64,000 nt of DNA, taken from Flavobacterium shii (GTDB lineage: Bacteria > Bacteroidota > Bacteroidia > Flavobacteriales > Flavobacteriaceae). Position numbers and translations under genes: made by a program. Shown piece by piece: positions 18,245 through 27,231 of this stretch (positions are counted from its first letter, which is position 1; every line of letters starts with the position of its first letter). Under the pieces are notes generated by a model. It saw only the letters and a program-made list of their open reading frames with translations. It was not told the DNA's origin and searched no databases. The stretch lies in NCBI RefSeq assembly GCF_025847235.1, contig NZ_JAOZEW010000013.1:1-64000 (forward strand), read 5' to 3'.

Positions 18245-19225
18245 CTACAATTGTTTTACAAATATTTTTGGCGCGATTCCAAAATGCTCTTTGAATTTTG
18301 AAGCGAAATAGGAGTTATTTGTAAAATTGAGCCTGTCTGAAACTTGTGTTATCGTTAATTGTTTTCCTTCAAGAAGTTCTTTGGCTTTGAGCAGTTTATT
18401 TTCTATAAAGAAAGTATTCGGGGTTTTGCCAGTTATTTTTTTGAATAAATCCTTAAATTTTGATTCAGACATATTTGCATTATGAGCCATTAATTTGATA
18501 GTAGGAAAATGGTCTTCGATGGTATTAATTAAAAACATCTGAATTGCAATTATATTCGCTAAGTCTGATTCATTGACTGTTTGTATGATAATTCGAACAC
18601 TTGACATTTTTTTGAAAAAATTAGAAAGTAATAAGTGGACAGTCCCTGTAAGATTTAAATCAAATACAGGCCCACCAACTTTTAATTTACGCAAATCATC
18701 TATCAGGTGAAAACTTTCGCTACTCATCCTGTCAAATCTAATAATTGTATTCTTGGATGGATCTGTTATTTTATCTATATCTCTTAAAGTAATATTGTTC
18801 TTTTGGGCATAGGATGCCATCATACTCTTTTTTATAAAAATGCATAACACATAGGATTTGCTTCCTGCTTTAATAAAATAATTTGTTTCCAGCGAACTAT
18901 CAATGACTAATAAATTATATTGCCATCGACCCACATTATGTTTAAAATTACTACTGGAATATTTTACTTCACCTTCACTTAAATTATAATAGATACCTAT
19001 AAAATCATTGCTTATGTTTTTCTGAATTAAATTCACGTCTCTGTTATTCGTTACATCTACATAATAGGCTACAATGCCATCACCGCAGTCAAGCACATAT
19101 CTTGATCCTTTAAAAAGGGTATCTGGTACAACTATGAAATTGCCATTAACTTTTCCTTCTAGTTGTTTTGCAAAAGGAGCCACCCAATCTAAGTCGGCTC
19201 CGTATGAATGTTTAATTGTTTTCAC
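18245..19225 (-). CDS. AraC family transcriptional regulator, paralogue B
   Basis: 326 aa, tandem paralogue of the adjacent regulator. C-terminal AraC domain at about 225-326 (LMAHNANMSESKFKDLFKKITG, NNSYFASKFKEHFGIAP). The 190-base gap between the two is AT-rich and can hold a separate promoter for paralogue A. Divergence is spread over the whole protein but lower in the recognition helices, so the two may share operator sequences; that is inference. Confidence 0.87.
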   Translation of the reverse strand: MKTIKHSYGADLDWVAPFAKQLEGKVNGNFIVVPDTLFKGSRYVLDCGDGIVAYYVDVTNNRDVNLIQKNISNDFIGIYYNLSEGEVKYSSSNFKHNVGRWQYNLLVIDSSLETNYFIKAGSKSYVLCIFIKKSMMASYAQKNNITLRDIDKITDPSKNTIIRFDRMSSESFHLIDDLRKLKVGGPVFDLNLTGTVHLLLSNFFKKMSSVRIIIQTVNESDLANIIAIQMFLINTIEDHFPTIKLMAHNANMSESKFKDLFKKITGKTPNTFFIENKLLKAKELLEGKQLTITQVSDRLNFTNNSYFASKFKEHFGIAPKIFVKQL

Positions 19226-19313
19226 TGTGGTATTTTTATAAAGTAATATTTATATAGTTAATCCTTTAGGTTTCTAGCATGAGAGTGGAACCATAAAGGA
19301 GTCATAAATTATT

Positions 19314-19697
19314 TTACTCGACTCTTAATATTTTTATTTTATTGATACCTGAAGGAAATTGCCATGAAATTTCATCATTGACAGAGTATCCGTATAGCGC
19401 TAATCCCATAGGTGACAATACTGATAATTTATTCAAGTTCAGATTACTTTTTTCAGGTATCACTATTTGAAAGTTTTTAATTATGTTGCTAGCTATTTGT
19501 ATCGTAACTTTTGAATTCATTCTTACAATATCCAGAGGCATTTTGTTATAAGGAACTACTTTGGCTGACTCAAGTTCTCTTGAAAGTCTCTTTATGGATA
19601 GGTTGTATGTTTTGTCAGTATTGATTTGTGATGTTGATATTATATCTTTCAATAATTCAAATTCTTTTATTTCTATTGTTATTCCGTTATTTTTCAT
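19314..19697 (-). CDS. GreA/GreB-Rnk type C-terminal domain protein
   Basis: The 127-aa product matches the pattern of Rnk and stand-alone GreA C-terminal domain proteins: a helical N-terminus, SRELESAKVV, then MPLDIVRMNSKVTIQI and LSVLSPMGLALYGYSVNDEISWQFPSG (~90-118). Such proteins bind near the RNA polymerase secondary channel. It lacks the long GreA coiled coil with its acidic tip, so transcript-cleavage activity is unlikely. It is 88 bases from the AraC paralogue. Confidence 0.8.
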   Translation of the reverse strand: MKNNGITIEIKEFELLKDIISTSQINTDKTYNLSIKRLSRELESAKVVPYNKMPLDIVRMNSKVTIQIASNIIKNFQIVIPEKSNLNLNKLSVLSPMGLALYGYSVNDEISWQFPSGINKIKILRVE

Positions 19698-20003
19698 AAT
19701 CTAAATATGATTTTATCTTTATTTTATTGTTTATGATTCCTAACGCAGTTATATTCCGTAATCTATAGCTGCAGTAAGGTGATATATAAAAGGGTTTAAT
19801 TTTTTTTGCATTCTGTATCTCTTGCTAAAAAGCAAGAATATTATTGTTTGTTCTTAATAATTTTATTTTGTAATTTTTTTATAACACAATGATGAAATAT
19901 TGCAGAATCTGGGATGCAATTGTGACTACAATATCTTGTTTTAAGATTGTTATATGTAAACAATAGATCTTTGATGACGAGTGTAGGATGTATTTTTGGG
20001 TCA
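19698..20003. other. AT-rich intergenic region
   Basis: 306 bases between the GreA/Rnk-like and DMP19-like genes. No ORF, hairpin or clear promoter match was seen. Confidence 0.5.
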
Positions 20004-20573
20004 CTATTCTATAATTGCAAAGTCTCCAATCCTATCTAGAATATGTAATTTTATTTTTTCGGTTTCGGAATCTTTAATTTGAAAAAATTCGTTATCCAGA
20101 GAATTAAAATAGGGGAACTCTTTATACATTTCGGCATATTGCTCAGGAGTTCTTTTAGTTTCCAGATATGTTTTATTATCAAAATAAAGAGTTTTGGCTT
20201 TGTTGATATTTTGTGCCATTTTTGATATTCCCCAACTTTTTATTATATCAGAGAATAGTGTATCAAAAATATAGGTGCCATATCCATCTTGTATTAATTC
20301 CAGAAAGCCACCATTTGTAACTTCTCCATACAATATGTTATAGGCCATTAAGGTATGTTGTGAATTATTAAATTCATTTTCAATATTAGCATAATAGCCA
20401 TTGTCTATTATTTCATAATATCTGGATAAGAAGAGAAAGAAAAATCCCCATGTATCTTCGTTTGTTTTTAATATTTCTTCCTTGGTAATTTTGGGTAATG
20501 TTTTGTTGTGAGTAATCATTTTAACTTCAGCTTTCATTTCCATCTTCATTTTCTTTTTCATTTTCTTTTCCAT
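20004..20573 (-). CDS. DMP19 (DUF4375)-like protein
   Basis: The 189-aa product resembles DMP19-family proteins: LMAYNILYGEVTNGGFLELIQDGYG (~75-99) is the family's VxNGGF signature, followed by a helical segment (IIKSWGISKMAQNINKAK). The first ~19 residues are an unusual Met/Lys-rich run (MEKKMKKKMKMEMK) made from several in-frame ATGs, so translation may really begin at Met19 (about 20519). Family members include DNA-mimic proteins, but this one is not notably acidic, so that role should not be assumed. Confidence 0.7.
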   Translation of the reverse strand: MEKKMKKKMKMEMKAEVKMITHNKTLPKITKEEILKTNEDTWGFFFLFLSRYYEIIDNGYYANIENEFNNSQHTLMAYNILYGEVTNGGFLELIQDGYGTYIFDTLFSDIIKSWGISKMAQNINKAKTLYFDNKTYLETKRTPEQYAEMYKEFPYFNSLDNEFFQIKDSETEKIKLHILDRIGDFAIIE

Positions 20574-20807
20574 TGTATTACTTTATTGAGTTTATTATAA
20601 TTTTTTAGCCTGCCATTATATTAAAGTTATTTTTATAAATGTCCTTTTCTTGTTAAAATAGAACCAGATTAAGACAAAATGTATGCCTAAAACGGGAGCG
20701 GAATATAATAGACTGTTAATCAATTTAATGATAAATGGACACCTATAAACGCCAACTTTTGGCTTGGTAGTTTCGTATCAGTTGAGGAATTATTACACGT
20801 TTTTAAT

Positions 20808-22142
20808 TTATATTATTTTCTGATTAAGTGTTTTACGATCTATTTGTAAAATTTTTGCAGCGTGAGTTTTATTATTGTCAACTGCTGCAAGTACTTTTAA
20901 AATTTGTTCTTTTTCATATTCTTTTAATGATTTTAAAATGACGGTTTCTCTGCCAGAGATATGATATTTAAGATGTTCGGGAATATGTTGAACATCTATA
21001 ATATGATCGCTCATTATTATCATGCTTTGTATTATGTTTTCGAGTTCTCGTACATTGCCGGGCCACGAATAGCGTATTAATATTTCGCTTACTTTTTCGG
21101 TCATTATGATATTTGGCTTGCCATATTCGTTGCCATATTTTTTTATAAAACAGTCGATTATAGGAAGTATGTCATGTTTTCTTTCTCTTAAAGGAGTTGT
21201 TTTTATATTAACTACATTAAGTCTATAATATAGATCTTCCCTAAAAGTGCCTTTTTGAATCATTTGATATAAATCGGTATTGGCAGCAGCAATTATTCGC
21301 ACATTCAATTTTTCGGATGTTTGCGATCCAACTCTGGTGATTTCTTTTTCTTGTAATACCCTAAGTAACCTTGTTTGTATTAATAATGGTGCAGTACCAA
21401 TTTCATCCAGAAAAATGGTGCCTCCAGCTGCCGCTTGGAATAATCCAATCCTAGACTCGGATGCACCAGTAAATGCCCCTTTGGTATAACCAAAAAGTTC
21501 CGATTCCATGAGACTCTCTGGGATGCCACCACAGTTTACTGTAATAAACGGCATCTTGGCCAATGATCCTTTATAATGTATTGCTCTTGCAATAAGTTCT
21601 TTTCCTGTACCAGTTTCTCCCTGGATAAGAACAGTTGCCATATTGTTTTTTACTCTTTTTATTACTTCAATTAAATCTGCTAATTGGTTTGAATTACCTA
21701 CAATTCCTGCATAATTATTACTCTCAATTTCTATTGTGTTTATAGCTGGGAGTTTAATGCCTTTATTTTTTAGCTTAGTAAAGGAATTTTCTATTGCTCT
21801 ATTGAGTTCCTCATTGGTAAATGGCTTAACGAGATAATCGAATGCACCGGATTTTATAGAAATAACAGCACTATCAATCGATGGTAGTCCTGTTATTACC
21901 AATTTGGGTATTAACGGAAAATGCTCTTCGGTAAATTTTAAAAGCTCTACGCCATTAATTTCTGGCATATTGAGATCGGTTATTAATAAATCAATCGTAT
22001 TATGTTTTAAAACTTCCAAAGCTTCATTTACCGAGGATGCTTTATAGGTGTGATAATTAAATGTTTTTAAATTACGCTGAAGAAGATTAAGCATATCATA
22101 ATTATCATCAACAATCAATATTTTTTCTTTTTTTAAGCTCAT
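20808..22142 (-). CDS. NtrC-family sigma54-dependent response regulator
   Basis: 444 aa. Receiver domain at 7-120 with acidic pair D12/D13, phosphoacceptor D56 (LLITDLNMP) and conserved K in LVKPF. AAA+ domain at ~145-380 with Walker A GETGTGKE, sigma54-contact loop GAFTGA, Walker B GGTIFLDEI and an arginine-finger region. The short C-terminal Fis-type helix-turn-helix (KTHAAKILQIDRKTLNQKII) ends abruptly but is complete enough to bind DNA. The start lies 1 base after the stop of the histidine kinase gene, so the pair is translationally coupled. Targets are unknown; I found no convincing -24/-12 promoter nearby. Confidence 0.93.
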   Translation of the reverse strand: MSLKKEKILIVDDNYDMLNLLQRNLKTFNYHTYKASSVNEALEVLKHNTIDLLITDLNMPEINGVELLKFTEEHFPLIPKLVITGLPSIDSAVISIKSGAFDYLVKPFTNEELNRAIENSFTKLKNKGIKLPAINTIEIESNNYAGIVGNSNQLADLIEVIKRVKNNMATVLIQGETGTGKELIARAIHYKGSLAKMPFITVNCGGIPESLMESELFGYTKGAFTGASESRIGLFQAAAGGTIFLDEIGTAPLLIQTRLLRVLQEKEITRVGSQTSEKLNVRIIAAANTDLYQMIQKGTFREDLYYRLNVVNIKTTPLRERKHDILPIIDCFIKKYGNEYGKPNIIMTEKVSEILIRYSWPGNVRELENIIQSMIIMSDHIIDVQHIPEHLKYHISGRETVILKSLKEYEKEQILKVLAAVDNNKTHAAKILQIDRKTLNQKII

Positions 22143-22143
22143 T

Positions 22144-23238
22144 TTATTGGTATAATGGAAGTTTTATTAAAAATATGGCACCTGTGGGAATATTATCCGT
22201 TACATTGATTTCTCCTTTATGATTCTTTACTATTCTATGTACGACGCTAAGACCGAGACCACTACCTTCTTTAATATTTTTTGTGGTAAAAAAAGGATGA
22301 AATATTCTTTGCTTAATTGCATTTGGTATTCCGGATCCATTGTCTTTAATGGTTATTAAGAGATTTTTAGTATCACTTTTTACGATTGTTTTTATAACAC
22401 TTTTTTTAGGAACGGCATGTATAGCATTTATAAGTATATTAAAAAGTACTTGGGTAAGCTGAATAGAATCAATTTTTGCGATGATATCTTCATCTTCAAA
22501 ATCAAGTTGAGATTGTATTTCTTTCTTCTGAAAGTTTTGTTTAAGAAAAGATAGTGCATCAGTTACGATAGGTTTTATTTTTTGCAATTGTAATTGCTGC
22601 GGGACTTCACAGGAAAAATACATTAGTTTCTTTACGATTTCACGCGAATAGATAGCCGAGTTTATAATTCGGGTTATATCTTCCTTAACCTGTGTATCGT
22701 TAGTATGGTCATTTATAAGTTCTGCAAATCCCAGGATATTACCAAGAGGGGTATTGAGCTCATGCGCAATGCCGGCAGTCATTTCTCCCAGAATCGCAAG
22801 GCGGTCTTTTCTCTCTACAGCCCTTCTTAGGAGGTCTTTCCTTTCCAGATTTTTATATTTCTCTATGTAGTTTGTAACTTCCAAAGAAACAGTATCCAAA
22901 AGATCTTGCTCGTCTTTTAGAAATTGCGTAACCAAGTATTTAGGTTGAGGATAATGTACTTTTATGAATCCTGTAATTACATTATTAATATATATTGGAC
23001 TGTATTGTGAAACAGTCTTTTTTGGGATTGTAGCTGTTGTTAATATGTATCCATTAATCTGAATTTCGACTATACAATCTTCTGGAAATCTCCAGGCTTT
23101 TTTTAATGTCAAAATTATCTTTTCTAAAATACCTTTTTCTATTCCGTTACATTGTGCTATTGTTTTGGTAATATCATAAAGGCAAGAAAGTTCTTTAATT
23201 CTTTCATTAAGTTTTTCCTCGGGTGTATTATACTTCAT
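22144..23238 (-). CDS. Sensor histidine kinase (NtrB-like, soluble)
   Basis: 364 aa without membrane segments, so a cytoplasmic sensor. Residues ~15-125 may form a GAF-like input domain. The dimerisation/phosphoacceptor domain has H159 in GIAHELNTPLGN. The ATPase domain has the N box (NILINAIHAVP), G1 (DNGSGIP), F box (FHPFFTTK) and G2 (EGSGLGLSVV). It sits directly before its response regulator in one transcript. The signal is not evident. Confidence 0.92.
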   Translation of the reverse strand: MKYNTPEEKLNERIKELSCLYDITKTIAQCNGIEKGILEKIILTLKKAWRFPEDCIVEIQINGYILTTATIPKKTVSQYSPIYINNVITGFIKVHYPQPKYLVTQFLKDEQDLLDTVSLEVTNYIEKYKNLERKDLLRRAVERKDRLAILGEMTAGIAHELNTPLGNILGFAELINDHTNDTQVKEDITRIINSAIYSREIVKKLMYFSCEVPQQLQLQKIKPIVTDALSFLKQNFQKKEIQSQLDFEDEDIIAKIDSIQLTQVLFNILINAIHAVPKKSVIKTIVKSDTKNLLITIKDNGSGIPNAIKQRIFHPFFTTKNIKEGSGLGLSVVHRIVKNHKGEINVTDNIPTGAIFLIKLPLYQ

Positions 23239-23279
23239 TTTTTTTGTAAGAAAAAAGTTAAAAATTTTATGAAATTAAT

Positions 23280-23287
23280 CAAAGTTA
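23280..23287 (-). promoter_or_regulatory. -7 element TAACTTTG of the two-component operon
   Basis: A perfect TAnnTTTG on the minus strand about 42 bases before the kinase start. The upstream partner is weak (TTT about 18 bases away). Confidence 0.45.
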
Positions 23288-23520
23288 GATAAATTACCTA
23301 ATGAAAACTAAAATAAGTGAATTTGTTTTAACTATTTAAAAATGAACTAAATAGGCTTGTGTAATGTGGCTTATTTTATTATTTATATAACTTTTTTAGG
23401 CTATTTAATAGCTTTCTTTTGAGTTAAATTAAAAGCGTTTTAGATTTTATCAAATGAGAATTATTTTCGGGTTTTTACTTTAGATTTATTTTGCCAGATC
23501 TATGTGAAAAACATATTAAA
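23288..23520. other. Divergent intergenic region between kinase and marR
   Basis: AT-rich DNA within the 319-base gap between the divergent kinase and MarR genes. Apart from the promoter elements at either end, I see nothing in it. Confidence 0.4.
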
Positions 23521-23553
23521 TTAGTTGACATGTCACTCTTTTTATTAAATTTG
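23521..23553 (+). promoter_or_regulatory. marR promoter with overlapping palindromic operator
   Basis: TTG (23525-23527), 18-base spacer, TAAATTTG (23546-23553): a full flavobacterial promoter. The -33 region lies inside TGACATGTCA (23526-23535), a perfect palindrome. The first 13 bases, TTAGTTGACATGT, recur upstream of the MATE gene. Binding by the encoded MarR protein would block the -33 element. Confidence 0.65.
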
Positions 23554-23557
23554 TTGA

Positions 23558-24034
23558 ATGCTAAAGGATACAAAAGTTATATTAGAGGATGAGGCTCCTA
23601 CATATGATGATATTTCGGAAAGTTTTGTTTTTCAGATTCATCGTATGAAGCGTGCAATATTTAAACACAGCAATTTTTTAATGAATGATGCCGGTGTCAA
23701 TTTGCAATTGGAACAACTTCCTATTATTATGATTCTCCAAAGAAGAAATTTATCTCAGCGCGAACTTTCGGATATTACAATGCGGGATAAATCTTCGATT
23801 TTGCGTAGTGTAAATGCACTTGAAAAGAAAGGAATTGTGGAAGTAAGAAAAGATACTTCCGATAAGAGGAAAAACATTCTTAATTTGAGTTTAGATGGAA
23901 TGAATCTGGCAAAAAATATTAGAGCTTTAATGAAAAAATCTGAAGATGAAGTACTTTCTGTTTTTACTAATAAAGAACGGGCTTTAGCGCTTAAAACTTT
24001 GAGAGGATATGCGGATCGATTAGAAAAATTGTAA
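23558..24034 (+). CDS. MarR family transcriptional regulator
   Basis: 158 aa with a winged helix-turn-helix (NLSQRELSDITMRDKSSILRSVNALEKKGIVEVRKDTSDKRKNILNLS, ~66-113), including the wing residues D-x-x-D-x-R typical of MarR. Helices on each side give the dimer interface. The promoter -7 element ends only 4 bases before this ATG, so the mRNA would be nearly leaderless; the next in-frame Met (residue 29, about 23645) would cut into the first helix, so I keep this start. It lies 74 bases upstream of a MATE pump and probably represses itself and the pump. Confidence 0.9.
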   Translation: MLKDTKVILEDEAPTYDDISESFVFQIHRMKRAIFKHSNFLMNDAGVNLQLEQLPIIMILQRRNLSQRELSDITMRDKSSILRSVNALEKKGIVEVRKDTSDKRKNILNLSLDGMNLAKNIRALMKKSEDEVLSVFTNKERALALKTLRGYADRLEKL

Positions 24035-24049
24035 TTTTTTTAATTTAAT

Positions 24050-24067
24050 TTAGTTGACATGTTAACT
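24050..24067 (+). promoter_or_regulatory. Second MarR operator candidate, upstream of the MATE gene
   Basis: TTAGTTGACATGTTAACT repeats the motif found upstream of marR. AGTTGACA/TGTTAACT is a 16-base palindrome with one mismatched pair. No clear TAnnTTTG follows, so transcription may also run through from marR. Confidence 0.6.
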
Positions 24068-24108
24068 ATGAAAACGAAAGATTTATAAATATAAAGAAAT
24101 AAAATAAA

Positions 24109-25530
24109 ATGGAAAAGAACCCCTTATTAGAAGGTCCAATACTTACTTCATTATTAAAATTAGCTGTGCCTATAATGATTGCCAATCTTTTGCAGGCAGC
24201 TTATCAACTTGTAGATGCTTTTTGGGTAGGGCGCTTGGGGGGAGCTGCAGTAGCATCAGTTTCGGTAAGCACTCCAGTAATCTTCTTGATGATTGCATTA
24301 GGAACTGGTTTGGCAATTGCGGGGTCGATACTTATTGCACAATATTATGGTGCCGGAAATCAAAAAATGGTAAACCATGTAGCAGCACAAACCCTATTAA
24401 TGGTAATAAGTGTTTCAATAGTATTGGCAGCAATTGGTTTTTGGATGAGCCCCTATTTTTTACGTTTGTTAGGTGTAGCGCCCGATGTATATGTTAATGC
24501 ACTAGGATTTATGCGTATTGCATTTATCGGAATGGTTTTTAGCTTTAGCTTTATGATTTTTCAATCGATAATGCGAGGTGTAGGGCGAGTAACATTGCCT
24601 GTATATATTGTATTGGCTACGGTCATCCTAAATTTTGCTCTCGATCCTTTGTTTATATTTGGATGGAGATGGATTCCCGCACTTGGGGTAAAAGGTGCTG
24701 CCCTTGCAACATTATTTACCCAGAGTATAGCAATCGTAATAGGTTTTGCAATCTTGCTTCGGGGTAACCATGGAATCCATTTGCGTTTAAAAGATTTTAA
24801 ACCGGATTATCCTCATATTAAAAAAGCCTTTAAAATAGGTTTTCCTTCATCTATAGAACAATCTATGAGAGCATTGGGCATAACTGCTATAACTTTTTTA
24901 ATAGTTCATTTTGGTACTGTTACCGTAGCTTCTTATGGTGCAGGCTCAAATCTGGTGCAATTAATATTAATACCAGCACTTGGTTTATCTATGGCAATAT
25001 CTACATTGGTAGGGCAGAATATTGGTGCCGGAAATATGGTTCGCGCCGGGAAGATAGCAAAACTTGGAGCGCTGGTAGGATTTGTATCATTAACTATTTT
25101 AGGAATTATCGCTTATATTTTTGCACCTGAACTTATCGCTTTTTTTGTTCCTAATGATGCTGCAGTAATAGAAGGAGGAACCATTTATTTACGTATTGGA
25201 TGTCTTTCCTGGGGTTTTCTTGGTTTGCAGCTATGCTTAACTGGAGTATTACGCGCTACAGGAAATACTACATTACCAATGGTGCTTACTTTGGTCTCAC
25301 AATGGGTATTGCAATTTCCATTGGCATATATTTTATCTCACCATACAACTTTGGGCAAAATAGGAATATGGATTGCATTTCCGGCTTCTACAATTATTAC
25401 CGCTCTAATCACTTTATATATTTATACAAAAGGGGATTGGAAAAAAAGAAAACTTACTGATAAAATAGGTAAACTATCTGCGCTTGTTGAAGAGGAAACG
25501 ATTAAAGAAGGATTAGAGGTTTCTAAATAA
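24109..25530 (+). CDS. MATE family multidrug efflux transporter
   Basis: 473 aa, about 12 predicted membrane helices in two homologous halves (AVPIMIANLLQAAYQLVDAFWVGRLG near the start; GFPSSIEQSMRALGITAITFL opening the second half at ~240). Length and motifs fit NorM/DinF-type MATE exporters, which expel cationic or aromatic drugs using Na+ or H+. The C-terminus ends with a ~25-residue charged tail. The upstream MarR gene and shared palindromes suggest drug-responsive control. Confidence 0.92.
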   Translation: MEKNPLLEGPILTSLLKLAVPIMIANLLQAAYQLVDAFWVGRLGGAAVASVSVSTPVIFLMIALGTGLAIAGSILIAQYYGAGNQKMVNHVAAQTLLMVISVSIVLAAIGFWMSPYFLRLLGVAPDVYVNALGFMRIAFIGMVFSFSFMIFQSIMRGVGRVTLPVYIVLATVILNFALDPLFIFGWRWIPALGVKGAALATLFTQSIAIVIGFAILLRGNHGIHLRLKDFKPDYPHIKKAFKIGFPSSIEQSMRALGITAITFLIVHFGTVTVASYGAGSNLVQLILIPALGLSMAISTLVGQNIGAGNMVRAGKIAKLGALVGFVSLTILGIIAYIFAPELIAFFVPNDAAVIEGGTIYLRIGCLSWGFLGLQLCLTGVLRATGNTTLPMVLTLVSQWVLQFPLAYILSHHTTLGKIGIWIAFPASTIITALITLYIYTKGDWKKRKLTDKIGKLSALVEEETIKEGLEVSK

Positions 25531-25562
25531 GATCAAAGTATATATTGCATTTTTAACCATTA

Positions 25563-25610
25563 AGAGATTAAGAAAAACTAAGCATTTATTCTTAAAGAAA
25601 CTTAATCTCT
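25563..25610. terminator. Hairpin between convergent MATE and SDR genes
   Basis: AGAGATTAAG (25563-25572) pairs perfectly with 25601-25610 across a 28-base loop. No clear T run on either strand, so a terminator role is tentative. Confidence 0.35.
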
Positions 25611-25623
25611 AATGCTAAATAAA

Positions 25624-26391
25624 TTACAGATTCATTCCTCCCGAAACTTCAATGCGTTGTGCATTAATCCATCGCGCATCTTCGGTACATAAAAATGCTA
25701 CAACGCCACCAATATCATCAGGTAATCCTGCGCGACCTAAGGCAGTAACCGATTTTACATAATCATTATATTGCTGGATATCTCTAACTGCTCCACCACC
25801 AAAATCGGTTTCTATTGCTCCCGGAGCTACAACATTAACGGTGATTTTACGACTGCCTAGTTCTTTGGCAAGATACTTTGTCAAGGTTTCTATAGCTCCT
25901 TTCATCGATGCATAAGCAGAATACCCTGGCCCTGTAAAACGCGCCAATCCCGTAGAGATATTAATTATTCGTCCACCATCTTGTAAATAAGGCAATGCTT
26001 TCTGGGTTAAAAAATATACTCCTTTGAAATTGATGTTCATTAATTGATCAAACTGCTCTTCGGTAGTTTCCGAGAAAGGCACATTTATTCCAATTCCCGC
26101 ATTATTAATTAGGAAATCAAAACGTTCTGTATGGAAAGTGTCTTTTAGAACAGCAGCAATTCGGTCATAAAAAATGTCAAAACTTTTTATATTACCACCA
26201 GTATTAAGCTGCAATGCAACTGCTTTTTGCCCCAATTGTTCAATTTCGGCAACAACAGCTTTTGCTTCCTTTTCATTACTGTTATAAGTAAGTATTACAT
26301 TAATTCCTTTTTTGGCAATACTCAATGCCATGTTTTTTCCTAATCCTCTGCTGCCTCCGGTTACTAAAGCTATTTTATTATTTGTTGTCAT
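25624..26391 (-). CDS. Short-chain dehydrogenase/reductase (3-oxoacyl-ACP reductase-like)
   Basis: I start at the ATG giving MTTNNKIALVTGG (255 aa). The longer frame to 26415 would overlap the upstream gene. Classical SDR features: TGGSRGLG cofactor loop (~11-18), NNAGIG (~94-99), catalytic S, YSAYASMKG (Y-x3-K), and a C-terminal ARWINAQRIEVSGGMNL segment like FabG and glucose dehydrogenases. It is NAD(P)-dependent and cytoplasmic with unknown substrate. It follows the next SDR gene by 10 bases in an operon. Confidence 0.9.
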   Translation of the reverse strand: MTTNNKIALVTGGSRGLGKNMALSIAKKGINVILTYNSNEKEAKAVVAEIEQLGQKAVALQLNTGGNIKSFDIFYDRIAAVLKDTFHTERFDFLINNAGIGINVPFSETTEEQFDQLMNINFKGVYFLTQKALPYLQDGGRIINISTGLARFTGPGYSAYASMKGAIETLTKYLAKELGSRKITVNVVAPGAIETDFGGGAVRDIQQYNDYVKSVTALGRAGLPDDIGGVVAFLCTEDARWINAQRIEVSGGMNL

Positions 26392-26401
26392 TTTAATATT
26401 T

Positions 26402-27130
26402 TTATTGATTAACATTCATTTGATCGAATACTTTTTTTAAATCGGCAGCACTTGCATTGGCTCTTGTTTCGCTGGATCCAAATGTAAGTTGGTCTTTTCC
26501 TTGTTTTAATTGTTCGAAAATGGATTCGATAAAACTTGCTACGCTTGGCGCTGCGTTATGTAAGCCGATACCACCGAGATCGGTATTAAGCGCTGGCGGA
26601 ACAATTTCTACTACCTCTATATTTTTTGATTTTAGTAAATGACGAAGTGATAGTGTAAATGAGTGGAAGAAGGATTTGGTGGCCGAGTAAACAGGCACTT
26701 TTGCAAAAGGAGAAAATGATAACCCCGAGGTTACATTCATAATCGTTGTAAGTGATTTTAAATTGATGAAAAGAGAGATTAAATGGAGAGGAGCTTCAAT
26801 ATTAGTCGCTATTTCATTTTTTGCACGTTCAAAAAAATCTTCGTCCGAAACATTCATCCATTGCTGTATGCCAGCATTATTTACAAGTACATTTAAGTCA
26901 CTATGATTTTTGGATACCCATTCATAAAGTTCTATTCGTTCCGATTCAATTGATAAATCACATACTCTGGTAATTACTGTGGGGAACTTATCGGCAACTT
27001 CTTTTAAAACCGATTCACGTCTTCCGCAAATGATTACAGTATTGTTTTCCTGAATAAATCTTTCGGTAAGTCCCAAGCCAATTCCGCTTGCGCCACCAGT
27101 AATTAATATTTTATTATTCTGTAATTCCAT
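26402..27130 (-). CDS. Short-chain dehydrogenase, DltE-like
   Basis: 242 aa from MELQNNKILITGGASGIGLGL. The frame continues to an ATG at 27160, but a -7 promoter element (TACCTTTG, 27158-27165) overlaps that codon, which supports the 27130 start. SDR features: TGGASGIG, CDLS, NNAGIQQW, catalytic S in VTSGLS and YSATKSF (Y-x3-K). It resembles the DltE/YbbO-type SDR branch. First gene of a two-gene operon with another SDR; the AraC gene upstream on the same strand may control it. Confidence 0.85.
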   Translation of the reverse strand: MELQNNKILITGGASGIGLGLTERFIQENNTVIICGRRESVLKEVADKFPTVITRVCDLSIESERIELYEWVSKNHSDLNVLVNNAGIQQWMNVSDEDFFERAKNEIATNIEAPLHLISLFINLKSLTTIMNVTSGLSFSPFAKVPVYSATKSFFHSFTLSLRHLLKSKNIEVVEIVPPALNTDLGGIGLHNAAPSVASFIESIFEQLKQGKDQLTFGSSETRANASAADLKKVFDQMNVNQ

Positions 27131-27157
27131 CTCTAAATTTATTTTAAATTGATAAGA

Positions 27158-27165
27158 CAAAGGTA
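27158..27165 (-). promoter_or_regulatory. -7 element TACCTTTG of the SDR operon
   Basis: A perfect TAnnTTTG on the minus strand, 28 bases before the chosen start at 27130. A TTG lies 25 bases upstream, slightly longer than the usual 17-23 spacing. Confidence 0.45.
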
Positions 27166-27231
27166 GGAGCGAAGTAAAGGGGGCTTATTGCAAATATCAA
27201 TCAGATGCTTGCGAAATTCAAATATGACAAA

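Noticed and set aside
20750..20780. TGGC-N7-TTTC, loosely like a sigma54 -24/-12 promoter
   Set aside because: It lacks the GC at -12, points toward the 3' end of the response regulator gene and precedes no gene.
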